From the NCBI GenBank assembly GCA_051747265.1, contig JBNJFY010000005.1, forward strand, positions 62,001 through 126,000: DNA of 64,000 bases. Direction: 5' to 3'. The stretch comes from JBNJFY01 sp051747265 (GTDB lineage: Bacteria; Bacteroidota; Rhodothermia; Balneolales; Balneolaceae). Position numbers and translations under genes: made by a program. Below are positions 53,748-63,253 of the stretch, piece by piece. Position 1 is the first letter of the stretch. Every line of letters starts with the position of its first letter. Under the pieces are notes generated by a model. The model was not told where the DNA came from and made no database searches. It was given only the letters and a program-made list of their open reading frames with translations.

Positions 53748-54043
53748 GGGCAATGTTATGGGGAAGCTTGTAGAAACAAGGACTTATGTACCGTACCGGG
53801 TGGCTGCCATTTCAACTTCGAATTGAGAAACCCGTTTTATCGGCATATCTAATAAATGCACTAACTATTAAGCTACAGTAACCATTTATAGGTCTGTAGG
53901 TTCAAGTTCAAGCCTCATAAAACGCTCATTTTGGTCGGGTATGGGGTAGCGGTGGGCTATGATAGTTAAAAACAAGAGCTACGTCTGATTTGCTAAAAGC
54001 TACATAGCTAGAACGAAGCGGGTTTCAATTAGCGCGTACAATT
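53748..54043. other. gene-free stretch, nothing assigned
   Basis: About 300 bp between the two convergently arranged genes, with no frame or repeat of note. A clear terminator hairpin closes it. Confidence 0.5.
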
Positions 54044-54073
54044 TAAAAGAGCGATCCGTAAGGGGATCGCTCT
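54044..54073 (-). terminator. rho-independent terminator of fhs
   Basis: On the minus strand AGAGCGATCC pairs with GGATCGCTCT (stem 54064-54073 with 54048-54057) around a 6-base loop, followed by TTTAAAT. Confidence 0.88.
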
Positions 54074-54103
54074 CTGAGGTATGGGGTAAAGCAAGTTTTT
54101 TAG

Positions 54104-55765
54104 TCAGAATAGCCCTTCAATTATACCGTCATTGCTAACATCCACATCCAATGCCGCCGGATGTTGGGGGAGTCCGGGCATTAACATCATATTTCCACAA
54201 ACCACAACCAGGAAATCTGCTCCGGCAGATAGTTTGATGTCGGTGACGGTCAAGGTCCAATCGGATGGGGCTCCACGTTCCTTTTTGTCATCACTGAAGG
54301 AACTTTGGGTTTTTGCTACACAAATGGGCAGATCATCGTATCCCATGGCCTTGTAGCGATTCAGTTCTTTAAGGGCTTGCGTTTCGAAATAGATATCCGA
54401 GGCTCCATAAACCTGTGTGGCCAAAGTCTCAATCTTGGTCTCAATAGAATCGTTGAGATCATACAACGGGGCCGGATCAGAGTCTTTTTCGGTTGCGGCT
54501 ACCACTGCATCGGCCAGATCAGCCGCACCCGGCCCGCCGTTGGCATAAGAGGAGTGAGGCACGCAAGCGACATCATGTTCCTTGCACCAGTTCTCAATCC
54601 AGTTAACCTCCCGATCGGTGTCATCATCAAATCGATTGATGGCCACTACCACCGGTACGCCAAATTTTTTCATATTGTTGATGTGGCGATCTAAGTTGAC
54701 AATACCTTTTTCCATAGCCGAGATGTTTTCTTCGGTCAACTCATCCAGTTCGGCGCCGCCATGCCATTTCAACGCACGAACTGTGGCTACCATGACTACC
54801 GCGGAAGGCCATATATCGGTGCGTCGGGCAACAATATCAAAGAATTTTTCTGCTCCCAGATCAGCGCCAAAACCCGCTTCGGTGACCACATAGTCAGAAA
54901 ACTTTAAGGCAATACGATTGGCCAGGACACTATTGGTTCCATGAGCGATATTGGCAAACGGTCCGGCATGCATCAACACGGGAACATGCTCACTGGTTTG
55001 TACCAAATTAGGCATAATTGCTTCGTTGAGTACGACAGCCATGGATCGTTCGGCTTCCAAATCTGCGGCGTATATGGGTTGATCATCACTGGTATACCCA
55101 ACAATAATCTTACCCAAACGTCGCTTGAGATCTTCTCTTGACTCAGCTAAGGCTAACACCGCCATTATCTCCGAGGCCGCCGAAATGATAAAGCCGGATT
55201 CCCGAGGAACACCATTGGGATGCCCACCCAATCCAACATTTATGTGACGGAGAGCACGGTCATTCATATCCATAGCCCGGTTCCACATAGGACGTGTAAT
55301 GTCAAAACCCAACTCGTTGCCCCGGTGCAGATGATTGTCAATCATCGCGGCCAGTAAATTGTGGGCGGTCGTGATGGCGTGCATATCACCATTGAAGTGC
55401 AGGTTGATGCGTTCCATCGGTTGCACTTGGGCATTGCCAGCACCGGTTGCTCCACCTTTTACGCCAAATACAGGTCCTAGAGAAGGTTCACGTAAGGTGA
55501 CCATGGCATTCTTACCGATATGCTGTAACCCTTGCCCCAGTCCAATACTGGTCAATGTTTTGCCTTCACCGGCACGGGTAGGGGTCATGGCGGTAACTAA
55601 TATCAACTTGCCATTTTCGATCCCTTGGCGGTTTTCCAGCGCATTTAATCTGATCTTGCCTGTATACTTACCATAGAACTCAAATTCATCTTCTTGAAGA
55701 TCAAATTTGGCCATAAAGTCACGCATGTGCTTCATGGTTACGGGGGCGGTTTCAATACTCATCAT
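54104..55765 (-). CDS. fhs: formate--tetrahydrofolate ligase
   Basis: ATP-dependent formyltetrahydrofolate synthetase of one-carbon metabolism, 553 residues, the family length. The P-loop-like segment TPTRAGEGKTLTSIGLGQGL is near the N-terminus. REPSLGPVFGVKGGATG is the diagnostic family motif. GLGGHPNGVPRESGFIIS and the C-terminal ADFLVVVCGNMMLMPGLP are also typical. It is transcribed alone and has its own terminator. The initiating residue is one of two adjacent Met codons. Confidence 0.97.
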   Translation of the reverse strand: MMSIETAPVTMKHMRDFMAKFDLQEDEFEFYGKYTGKIRLNALENRQGIENGKLILVTAMTPTRAGEGKTLTSIGLGQGLQHIGKNAMVTLREPSLGPVFGVKGGATGAGNAQVQPMERINLHFNGDMHAITTAHNLLAAMIDNHLHRGNELGFDITRPMWNRAMDMNDRALRHINVGLGGHPNGVPRESGFIISAASEIMAVLALAESREDLKRRLGKIIVGYTSDDQPIYAADLEAERSMAVVLNEAIMPNLVQTSEHVPVLMHAGPFANIAHGTNSVLANRIALKFSDYVVTEAGFGADLGAEKFFDIVARRTDIWPSAVVMVATVRALKWHGGAELDELTEENISAMEKGIVNLDRHINNMKKFGVPVVVAINRFDDDTDREVNWIENWCKEHDVACVPHSSYANGGPGAADLADAVVAATEKDSDPAPLYDLNDSIETKIETLATQVYGASDIYFETQALKELNRYKAMGYDDLPICVAKTQSSFSDDKKERGAPSDWTLTVTDIKLSAGADFLVVVCGNMMLMPGLPQHPAALDVDVSNDGIIEGLF

Positions 55766-56048
55766 CTACTCCTTATCTGTTGATCCGGGATTCTTAGATC
55801 CACCGTGCATCATCTTATCATGCACAAATTAATTGCTCTTACAAGCTTATCGATTTAACCATAAGGTGTTGGACCGCTAAAACCACTATAAAACTGTAGG
55901 GTAATTTACTACAACATTTTAGTATCCAAAGGGGATAAGTTGATGATAAATTAACATCAATAACTTGTAATCTTATTCATGATCCTATTAATTGAGAGTA
56001 TAGATTATCAAAATAGATCAAGAGAGAGGCAAAAGAGAGGAGACGATC

Positions 56049-56477
56049 ATGTCTAAGAGGTTAAAAGCTATGCGAAAGCCACTATTGGTATTGGTTCTAG
56101 TGATGCTCATGGGAGGATCAGCGTATGCCGTTTGGAATTACTATAATGGACCGCCGCAATGGATCGCGCAAACCGCTGATCAATTGGAGGAGAAAGATGA
56201 ATATCCCGATTTGATTGTTGCCAAAGCTACAGCCACATCAACGCACCACCGTATGGCTTTGGATAAAGCACGTCTGAAGGCCATCAGTTCTCTCATCCGA
56301 AAATTGCAAGAGCCACGAGAGGGATTTACGATTGAAAAAACGAAAGGTGATAGTGGAACGGTTAAGAAATCAACGTTCAGTGGCTCCATGAATGATTTTA
56401 AAGAACTCGATTCATACGTGGAAAGAACCCCTCAGGGGGAATACAAGGCTTATTTTTTAATCGGTATTACTCAATAA
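56049..56477 (+). CDS. LPP20-like exported protein, 142 residues
   Basis: N-terminal signal anchor (KPLLVLVLVMLMGGSAYAVW) followed by a small domain with the pattern LIVAKATATSTHHRMALDKA and RLKAISSLIRKLQ. That is the repeated-Ala helix seen in LPP20-type lipoproteins, which adopt a KH-like periplasmic fold. No lipobox Cys is visible, so it is a signal anchor or a cleaved protein. A purine-rich AGAGAGGAGACG precedes the ATG. Function unknown. Confidence 0.6.
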   Translation: MSKRLKAMRKPLLVLVLVMLMGGSAYAVWNYYNGPPQWIAQTADQLEEKDEYPDLIVAKATATSTHHRMALDKARLKAISSLIRKLQEPREGFTIEKTKGDSGTVKKSTFSGSMNDFKELDSYVERTPQGEYKAYFLIGITQ

Positions 56478-56559
56478 ATCAATATTCTTTGGTGCTCACC
56501 TCGAATGCTCCTACCTTATGTTTTGCGAGACAACTGTTTAGTTGACTATGGGGTAAATC

Positions 56560-57579
56560 ATGAGACATATCGTCAATACCAAAGATGGTGGGCCAGAAGT
56601 ACTGAAGGTTCAAGAAGTGGATGATCCGGTTCCGGCGCCGGACGAATTACGTGTTAGAGTAGATGCAGCGGGCATAAATTTCGCTGATATTCTAGCTCGA
56701 AAAGGAATTTATCCCGATGCTCCCCCCAAACCTTGTGTAGTAGGCTATGAAGTGGCCGGTGTAGTCGATCAAGTGGGAACTGAGATCGATCAACAATGGG
56801 TAGATCAACCGGTAATTGCGTTCTGCCGTTTCCAAGGGCAAGCGGAGTATGTCACGGTTAAAGAACAGCAGATCTTTCCCAAGCCGGAGTCCTTAACTTT
56901 TGCTCAAGCCGCAACCCTACCGGTTAATTATCTGACCGCCTGGGTATTAATTCATGTGATGGGTTCCTTAACTGGCGACGAAACCATTCTGATCCATAAT
57001 GCTGGGGGCGGAGTGGGTTTGGCCGCATTGGATATTGCCTTACAAACCGGAGCTCAGACCATCGGGACGGCCAGCCAGCGTAAACATTCATTTCTGGTTG
57101 ATCGCGGCCTGCACCACGCTATTGATTATAGAAAGAGCGATTGGCTCCCCCGCGTTATGGAGATCACCAAGAATCGCGGAGTAGATTTAATTCTGGATCC
57201 ACTGGGCGGTAAACACTGGAAGAAAAGTCGAGAAGCGTTACGATCCACCGGTCGGTTGGGAATGTTCGGGATTTCCTCAGCCTCTGAACGCGCGGGGATG
57301 TTCTCAAAACTTAAATTGCTTAAAACGGTAATTTCTATGCCGTTTTATCATCCACTATCTCTGTTGGATCAAAATCATGGTGTATTTGGAGTCAATTTGG
57401 GTCATCTATGGCATGAACCCGAGAAATCTCGTATCTGGTTCAAACAGCTAATAAATGGAGTAGAAGAAGGCTGGATTCAGCCTCATGTAGATAAAACGTT
57501 TAGCTTCGACGATGTAGCCAAAGCGCATGCGTATATCGAAAACCGCAAAAACATTGGGAAAGTAATCTTAACCCCCTAA
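56560..57579 (+). CDS. NADPH:quinone oxidoreductase-like MDR protein
   Basis: Medium-chain reductase of 339 residues without zinc-cluster cysteines. The N-terminal domain has VDAAGINFADILARKG, and the cofactor fold shows HNAGGGVGLAALDIAL. LTAWVLIHVMGSL and DLILDPLGGKHWKKSREALR are also family features. It resembles VAT1/QOR-type enoyl or quinone reductases. Substrate unknown. It is transcribed alone. Confidence 0.9.
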   Translation: MRHIVNTKDGGPEVLKVQEVDDPVPAPDELRVRVDAAGINFADILARKGIYPDAPPKPCVVGYEVAGVVDQVGTEIDQQWVDQPVIAFCRFQGQAEYVTVKEQQIFPKPESLTFAQAATLPVNYLTAWVLIHVMGSLTGDETILIHNAGGGVGLAALDIALQTGAQTIGTASQRKHSFLVDRGLHHAIDYRKSDWLPRVMEITKNRGVDLILDPLGGKHWKKSREALRSTGRLGMFGISSASERAGMFSKLKLLKTVISMPFYHPLSLLDQNHGVFGVNLGHLWHEPEKSRIWFKQLINGVEEGWIQPHVDKTFSFDDVAKAHAYIENRKNIGKVILTP

Positions 57580-57603
57580 TGCTAACCATATCGCGGTAGG
57601 TGT

Positions 57604-58182
57604 TTAGTTGGATCCAGAGAGGTATTGGTCGGGTATGTTAGTTTGATCGGTTTCTCCGGTCCACACGATATTTACAATCCACCAACGATCTTCTTTTTGC
57701 AGCAATTGGATGCTGTTGATACCTCGTGATTCACTGGGGCCGTCGGCGAGCTGAAAAGTAGTTTTATACGTGCTATATACCTGAGCCATCGGGCCAAATT
57801 GATCGACCTCTCGGTGCAGTTCCTCTTCTTGAAAGGCCAGTATTCTACCGGATGTGCGGTTTTCCTTAAAATTGGAAATGTAGTCGTCCACACTCATGGT
57901 TGAGTAGTCCGATCCGCTAACTTGAATCAATTGAGCTTCTTCAATAAACAGCTTTCGAAATTTATCCCAATCCTGTTCGTCGCCGCGCTCAAAACTGATC
58001 ACATCGTATAACGCCCCGATTACTCCGTCAACAGTGGATATATCATAATCCTCAAATAAGACTTCGGTTTGGACGCTGCGACTGCCCATGACTCCGATTT
58101 GGGCAGCGGCAGTTGATGATATCCCAAACAAGAGGAGGGGTAAAAGTGTCAATGACAGTAAGGCAGTTTTTGATAAGCGCAT
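57604..58182 (-). CDS. secreted SnoaL/NTF2-like protein
   Basis: About 192 residues. A signal peptide (LLSLTLLPLLLFGISSTAAA) precedes an NTF2-like cone fold (LYDVISFERGDEQDWDKFRK, LFIEEAQLIQVSG, DRWWIVNIVWTGE). Such domains bind small ligands or serve as scaffolds, and no catalytic residue is fixed. The ATG at 58182 is chosen because the signal peptide begins there. A 34-residue membrane protein gene ends 14 bp upstream, so the two may be one operon. Confidence 0.75.
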   Translation of the reverse strand: MRLSKTALLSLTLLPLLLFGISSTAAAQIGVMGSRSVQTEVLFEDYDISTVDGVIGALYDVISFERGDEQDWDKFRKLFIEEAQLIQVSGSDYSTMSVDDYISNFKENRTSGRILAFQEEELHREVDQFGPMAQVYSTYKTTFQLADGPSESRGINSIQLLQKEDRWWIVNIVWTGETDQTNIPDQYLSGSN

Positions 58183-58196
58183 AGGTAAGAGATGAT

Positions 58197-58301
58197 TTAG
58201 AACCCAAAGATCCACCAGAAAAAAGCGAACATGATAATCAGGCCGGTAACGATACCCAGATAAAATTCAAAACTATTATATCGTTCAGGCATTTCAGACA
58301 T
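58197..58301 (-). CDS. small single-helix membrane protein, 34 residues
   Basis: From ATG 58301 the frame reads MSEMPERYNSFEFYLGI, then a hydrophobic helix (VTGLIIMFAFFWWIFGF) to a stop. The Trp/Phe-rich C-terminal end fits a small membrane-inserted peptide. It lies 14 bp before the NTF2-like gene on the same strand, and its codon use matches its neighbours. Function unknown. Confidence 0.55.
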   Translation of the reverse strand: MSEMPERYNSFEFYLGIVTGLIIMFAFFWWIFGF

Positions 58302-58322
58302 TGGCAGACGAGATCATTGGGT

Positions 58323-58700
58323 TTACTGGAAAAGTTCTTGTTCTAGCTTTTGTAGGCTACGTTTCAGTATATGTTCTTCTACAGGTTTAACCAAAATATC
58401 AATATAATCGGTCTCCTGTGCTCGTTTGCGATGAAATTGATCACTATTGCCTGTCAGGTAAAGGGCGGGAATACGTTTCGGAGATAAGCGTTGAATATCC
58501 TGAACGGTATCGATGCCATCAATTTCCCCCTCCAGACGAATATCCATTAATAACAGATCCGGCGATTTTTCCAATGCTGATTTAATAGTGGCTTCTGAAG
58601 TAGTACAATGATCAATAACGTTATGCCCCAAGCGCTCCAAAATGGATTGCATGGTCATGGCCAAAATTAAATCGTCTTCAGCAAGAATTATGTTTAACAT
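58323..58700 (-). CDS. single-domain response regulator
   Basis: CheY-like receiver of 125 residues. The acidic pair is in LAEDD, phosphorylation is expected at Asp53 in DLLLMDIRLEGE, with the switch Thr in YLTGNSD and Lys in DILVKPVEE. The tail after the receiver is helical, with no DNA-binding or enzymatic domain. No kinase gene is adjacent. The HisKA_2 kinase at 31518 is one candidate, but that is speculation. Confidence 0.93.
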   Translation of the reverse strand: MLNIILAEDDLILAMTMQSILERLGHNVIDHCTTSEATIKSALEKSPDLLLMDIRLEGEIDGIDTVQDIQRLSPKRIPALYLTGNSDQFHRKRAQETDYIDILVKPVEEHILKRSLQKLEQELFQ

Positions 58701-58796
58701 GCAAGTAGCGTGTATGTATAGTCTGATTTTTGTGTATACCTATTTAAACTATACTTTAAACTGACAACGGTCACAAAAATTATTGAATATTCAGTT

Positions 58797-59438
58797 ATGA
58801 TTGGTAAAAATTATAGAAAAGTTTACAAGGGTTGGTTGATAACATGCTTGACACTACTGGTAAGTGTAATGGCCTGTGCTCAGCAACCTACTGAGGATCA
58901 ACAAGTTGATGCTGCCGTGCAGGCTTTACCTGATGGGATGCAGGAGCAAGCTACGGTAAAAGGATATAATCAGGCGGGGGAACTGATTACCCTTAGGAAA
59001 GGAGGTAACAACATGGTCTGTTTGGCCGATGAGCCCGGTGATGATCGTTTCCATGTAGCTTGCTATCATGAATCACTGGAGCCGTTTATGGCTAGAGGAC
59101 GTCAACTGGAAAAAGAGGGAAAATCACGCGGAGAAAAACAGCGTATTCGAGAACAGGAAATCAAAAGCGGTAAGTTGTCCTTCCCGGAAGGCCCAACCAG
59201 TTTATATTCCCTTACCGGTCCTAAGGATGCCTATGATTATCAACGCAACGAACTTCGTTATGCCAAAGCCTTACGAGTGGTTTATATTCCCTACGCAACC
59301 GTTGAATCAACCGGATTACCCGGATCACCGATAGGAGCTGGCGCGCCTTGGTTGATGAATCCCGGCATGCCTTGGGCTCATATAATGATTTCCGCTCCCG
59401 CTCCGTTGGGGTACGATGCCGAACAAAAGCAGAATTAG
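58797..59438 (+). CDS. hypothetical lipoprotein, 213 residues
   Basis: A signal peptide with lipobox LVSVMAC (Cys27) precedes an unrecognised protein. The middle has a charged helical stretch (ARGRQLEKEGKSRGEKQRIR). The C-terminal part is Pro/Gly-rich (GSPIGAGAPWLMNPGMPWAH) and may bind a surface partner. Two cysteines (MVCLAD, VACYHES) could form a disulfide. The stop overlaps the nitroreductase stop by 4 bases. Confidence 0.65.
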   Translation: MIGKNYRKVYKGWLITCLTLLVSVMACAQQPTEDQQVDAAVQALPDGMQEQATVKGYNQAGELITLRKGGNNMVCLADEPGDDRFHVACYHESLEPFMARGRQLEKEGKSRGEKQRIREQEIKSGKLSFPEGPTSLYSLTGPKDAYDYQRNELRYAKALRVVYIPYATVESTGLPGSPIGAGAPWLMNPGMPWAHIMISAPAPLGYDAEQKQN

Positions 59439-60115
59439 ATAAAATCTGCAATTTCATCCAGTGGTTTTTTACTAATATCCGGAACTTGTGCATCTTCGGC
59501 CGGATAACCGGTAACTAGTAATAAAAAGGGTCGCTCATAAGAAGGGCGATCCAATATTTGGTTTAAGAACTTCATCGGACTCGGGGTATGGGTTAATGTG
59601 GCTAATCCCGCGTAATGTAGGGCGGTTATTAGCATACCGGTCGCTATTCCCACGGACTCTTTTACATAGTAGTGTTTCTCTTTTTTACCTTGTTCATCGA
59701 AGCTATAACTCTGCCTGAATATGGCTATTAAATAGGGAGCCGTTTCCAAAAAAGGTTTATGTTCATCGGTTCCCAAGTGAGCTAAATCATCCAACCAATC
59801 TTGGGGCGCCCGTTGGTTATAAAAGGCTTTTTCTTCTTCCTCTGCAGCTATCCTGATTGCCTTCTTTACCTCAGCAGATTCAACGACACTAAAGTGCCAG
59901 GGCTGTTTGTTGGCTCCATTGGGAGCCGTTCCGGCTGCTTTAATACACCACTCAATGACTTCCCGAGGAACAGACCGGTTTGAAAATTCGCGAACAGAGC
60001 GGCGGTTCTTGATCATCTCATAAAACTCTTCCGCACGGACTGCCAATTCTTCGGTCGGGCGAGTTCTGTAAAATCGAGAAAAAGGAAGCGTTGGAAAATC
60101 GTTTTGATTAGACAT
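59435..60115 (-). CDS. nitroreductase family protein
   Basis: FMN-dependent oxidoreductase of 226 residues. The family signatures are IKNRRSVREFSNRSVP (FMN-binding Arg and Ser) and AAGTAPNGANKQPWHFSVV. The layout, with EEEEKAFYNQRAPQDWLDDL inserted, is closest to the iodotyrosine deiodinase/BluB-like branch. Its actual substrate cannot be determined from sequence. It converges on the lipoprotein gene. Confidence 0.9.
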   Translation of the reverse strand: MSNQNDFPTLPFSRFYRTRPTEELAVRAEEFYEMIKNRRSVREFSNRSVPREVIEWCIKAAGTAPNGANKQPWHFSVVESAEVKKAIRIAAEEEEKAFYNQRAPQDWLDDLAHLGTDEHKPFLETAPYLIAIFRQSYSFDEQGKKEKHYYVKESVGIATGMLITALHYAGLATLTHTPSPMKFLNQILDRPSYERPFLLLVTGYPAEDAQVPDISKKPLDEIADFI

Positions 60116-60349
60116 TATGAAGTCGATATGAAATTAGTAAAGAGAACGAACATTAGGCTGCGTAGGGTTTGTCACCACAATAAAGTAGGCAAGCTTCGTA
60201 CGATGTCAAGGGAACTTAATAGCACATCAAAGTGCAATCTGTCAATTAGATTATAAATGTTCATCTAAAAAAGTTTTTTCTCCGAAGGATATGAAGGGCC
60301 AACGGGGCTCATTGAATTCGGTATAGTCTAATTTTAGCGGGAGATTACC

Positions 60350-63013
60350 ATGAGCAACGCAACTAAATATGTATATCGATTTGGTCGGGATGGAAGTGAA
60401 GGCGATAAATCGATGAAACAACTGTTGGGGGGGAAGGGGGCAAACCTAGCCGAAATGAGTTCAATCGGATTGCCTGTCCCGCCGGGGTTCACGATCTCTA
60501 CCGAAGCTTGTAATTATTACAGCAGAAATAATGAGTGGCCCTCCGGACTCCGGGAAGAAATTGAGGATGGTATTACCTATCTCCAGTCTCAAATGGGTGC
60601 CGTGTTGGGAGATCCACAACAGACATTACTGGTTTCAGTTCGTTCCGGGGCAGCTCAATCTATGCCCGGTATGATGGATACGGTACTGAATCTGGGACTG
60701 AATGACCAGGTCGTGGAAGGCATAGCCGAAAGAACAGATAATCACCGATTTGCCTATGATAGCTATCGCCGATTCATCGACATGTTTGCTGGTGTGGTCA
60801 TGGGTGTTAAGCACGAGTATTTCGAAGAAGAACTTGAAGCTTTGAAAGCCGAAAAGGAAGTAGAAAATGATACCGAGCTTTCTGTTGATGATCTAAAAGA
60901 ACTGGTTGCACGCTATAAAAAGATCTACAAATCCCATTTGGGCAATATGTTTCCCGATGATCCGCGTGAGCAATTGAAATTATCCATTAATGCCGTATTT
61001 GGTTCATGGAATAGTGATCGCGCGGTAAAATATCGGCGTATTAATCGTATTAAAGGTATGTTGGGAACCGCCGTCAATGTACAGGCCATGGTCTTCGGCA
61101 ATATGGGAGATAACAGCGCTACCGGCGTTTGCTTCACTCGTAATCCCGCTAACGGCAAAAATGAGCTATATGGAGAATATTTAATTAATGCTCAGGGTGA
61201 AGATGTGGTAGCCGGTATTCGTACGCCCAAACATATAGATGAGCTCAATGATGATATGCCCAAGTTATATGCTAAACTGCGAGAACACTCTCGCCGGCTT
61301 GAGCAGCATTACCATAATATGCAGGATATTGAGTTTACTATACAAGACGGACGATTGTTCATCCTGCAAACCCGCAATGGTAAACGAACCGGGCCGGCCG
61401 CTCTAAAAATTGCTGTGGATATGGTGCGAGAAGGCTTGGCCAGCAAAGCTGAAGCCGTGCGAGATCTGGTAGAGCCCCGCCACCTAGACCAATTACTGCA
61501 TCCCCAGTTGAATGGTGAAGAGATAAAAGAAGAGGAAATTATTGGAAAAGGCTTGCCCGCTTCGCCTGGGGCTGCTGTGGGAAAAGTTGTTTTCTCTTCG
61601 GAAGAAGCCGAACGCGCGCATCAAAATGGGGAAGAGGTCATATTGGTTCGGATTGAAACCAGTCCCGAAGATGTGGGCGGGATGTCTGCGGCGCAAGGAA
61701 TTTTAACCTCTCGGGGTGGTATGACGTCGCACGCGGCCGTAGTGGCTCGAGGCTGGGGCAAGCCCTGTGTGGCTGGCTGCAATGACATCACCATCGATTA
61801 TGAGAAGCATCAGTTTACCAATGGAAATGGTACGGGTATCATCAAGGAAGGAGATTATATCTCCCTGGATGGCACTACCGGTAAGGTGATCAAGGGTAAG
61901 AAGAACTTGATTAAACCGGAGTTTGATCACTATTACTATTCCTTTATGAAGTGGGTAGATGCTTATCGATCCATGGGGGTACGAACCAACGCAGATACCC
62001 CAGAGGATGCCACCGTAGCTCGTAATTTTGGGGCCGAGGGCATCGGACTAACGCGAACGGAGCACATGTTCTTTGGCGAAGATCGGATTCGTTCCATGAG
62101 AAAAATGATTATTGCCAATAGCGAGGAGGAGCGTCGCAATGCGCTTAAAGAACTACTTCCGTACCAACAAGAGGATTTCTATGGAATTCTGAAAGCGATG
62201 GACGGTTATCCAGTGACCATACGTTTATTGGATCCACCACTGCATGAATTCCTGCCTAATGAGGAGGAAGACATTCAACGGGTGGCCGAGGATTTAGACA
62301 TTGAGATCGATGTTCTGAAAAAGAAAATTGCCCAACTGAAGGAGTTTAATCCCATGCTGGGGCACCGGGGTTGTCGTTTGGGTATCACTCATCCGGAAAT
62401 CACCGAGATGCAGGCTAAAGCAATTTTAAATGCCACCCTGGATCTGGTGGATGAAGGCCTGGATCCCAAACCGGAAATCATGATACCGCTTATCGGTGCC
62501 GTGGAAGAGTTTGAGAATCAACGAGCATTGATTGAGCAAACTGCAGATCGATTATTTACCGAACGTGGAACGAGCATCGAATTCCCCATCGGTACCATGG
62601 TCGAAGTACCAAGGGCTGCACTTACTGCCTCGATGGTGGCTGAGAAAGCCGACTTCTTCTCGTTCGGCACCAATGATTTAACCCAGTTGACTTATGGTTT
62701 TAGTAGGGATGATGCTGGTAAGTTCTTGCCGGAATATATCCAGCGAAAAATCTTACCTGATGATCCATTCCAGGTATTGGACCAAGAAGGGGTGGGGCGT
62801 TTGGTTAGCATGGCCACGAAAGAAGGGCGATCTGCAAATCCAGATCTGAAGGTAGGTATTTGTGGTGAGCATGGCGGAGAGCCTTCCAGTATTGCTTTCT
62901 TCTATGAAAACAAACTCAATTATGTCTCTTGCTCTCCTTATCGCGTACCCATCGCTAGATTAGCGGTAGCGCAATCACACTTACGGGACAATGGTTCGCA
63001 GGATACGGATTAA
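60350..63013 (+). CDS. ppdK: pyruvate, phosphate dikinase
   Basis: Interconverts pyruvate, ATP and phosphate with PEP, AMP and pyrophosphate, 887 residues, the usual length. The ATP-binding domain opens with LLGGKGANLAEMSSIGLPVP. The phosphorylated His461 lies in GGMTSHAAVVARGWGKPCV. The PEP barrel ends with the catalytic Cys838 in VGICGEHGGEPSSI. It could run glycolytic or gluconeogenic. The purine-rich GGGAGATTACC precedes the ATG. A strong terminator follows. Confidence 0.97.
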   Translation: MSNATKYVYRFGRDGSEGDKSMKQLLGGKGANLAEMSSIGLPVPPGFTISTEACNYYSRNNEWPSGLREEIEDGITYLQSQMGAVLGDPQQTLLVSVRSGAAQSMPGMMDTVLNLGLNDQVVEGIAERTDNHRFAYDSYRRFIDMFAGVVMGVKHEYFEEELEALKAEKEVENDTELSVDDLKELVARYKKIYKSHLGNMFPDDPREQLKLSINAVFGSWNSDRAVKYRRINRIKGMLGTAVNVQAMVFGNMGDNSATGVCFTRNPANGKNELYGEYLINAQGEDVVAGIRTPKHIDELNDDMPKLYAKLREHSRRLEQHYHNMQDIEFTIQDGRLFILQTRNGKRTGPAALKIAVDMVREGLASKAEAVRDLVEPRHLDQLLHPQLNGEEIKEEEIIGKGLPASPGAAVGKVVFSSEEAERAHQNGEEVILVRIETSPEDVGGMSAAQGILTSRGGMTSHAAVVARGWGKPCVAGCNDITIDYEKHQFTNGNGTGIIKEGDYISLDGTTGKVIKGKKNLIKPEFDHYYYSFMKWVDAYRSMGVRTNADTPEDATVARNFGAEGIGLTRTEHMFFGEDRIRSMRKMIIANSEEERRNALKELLPYQQEDFYGILKAMDGYPVTIRLLDPPLHEFLPNEEEDIQRVAEDLDIEIDVLKKKIAQLKEFNPMLGHRGCRLGITHPEITEMQAKAILNATLDLVDEGLDPKPEIMIPLIGAVEEFENQRALIEQTADRLFTERGTSIEFPIGTMVEVPRAALTASMVAEKADFFSFGTNDLTQLTYGFSRDDAGKFLPEYIQRKILPDDPFQVLDQEGVGRLVSMATKEGRSANPDLKVGICGEHGGEPSSIAFFYENKLNYVSCSPYRVPIARLAVAQSHLRDNGSQDTD

Positions 63014-63037
63014 CCATCAAAATTAATCTCAGAACCC

Positions 63038-63070
63038 AAGCCTCGTCGAATACAACGGCGAGGCTTTTTT
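63038..63070 (+). terminator. rho-independent terminator of ppdK
   Basis: An 8-bp stem AAGCCTCG (63038-63045) with CGAGGCTT (63059-63066), a 13-base loop and a T-run. Confidence 0.88.
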
Positions 63071-63196
63071 ATTTGTTTAGTAATCAGGATTGGTCCACAC
63101 AGAACTAAAATGAGGCCAAAATCAGCCTCCATAGCCTGTACGGCCCTTTATTCTAAATGTTAATATTGAGTTAACATTACTCTTGAAAATTTAAAA

Positions 63197-63204
63197 TACC
63201 TTTG
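63197..63204 (+). promoter_or_regulatory. Bacteroidota-type -7 element before pstS
   Basis: TACCTTTG matches the TAnnTTTG promoter element known in Bacteroidota. It sits 49 bp upstream of the pstS start codon. A convincing -33 TTG at the right distance was not found. Confidence 0.35.
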
Positions 63205-63253
63205 CAGTGCAAAATCAGCATACGACATATTGGAGTTAATAAAAGGATTCAAC

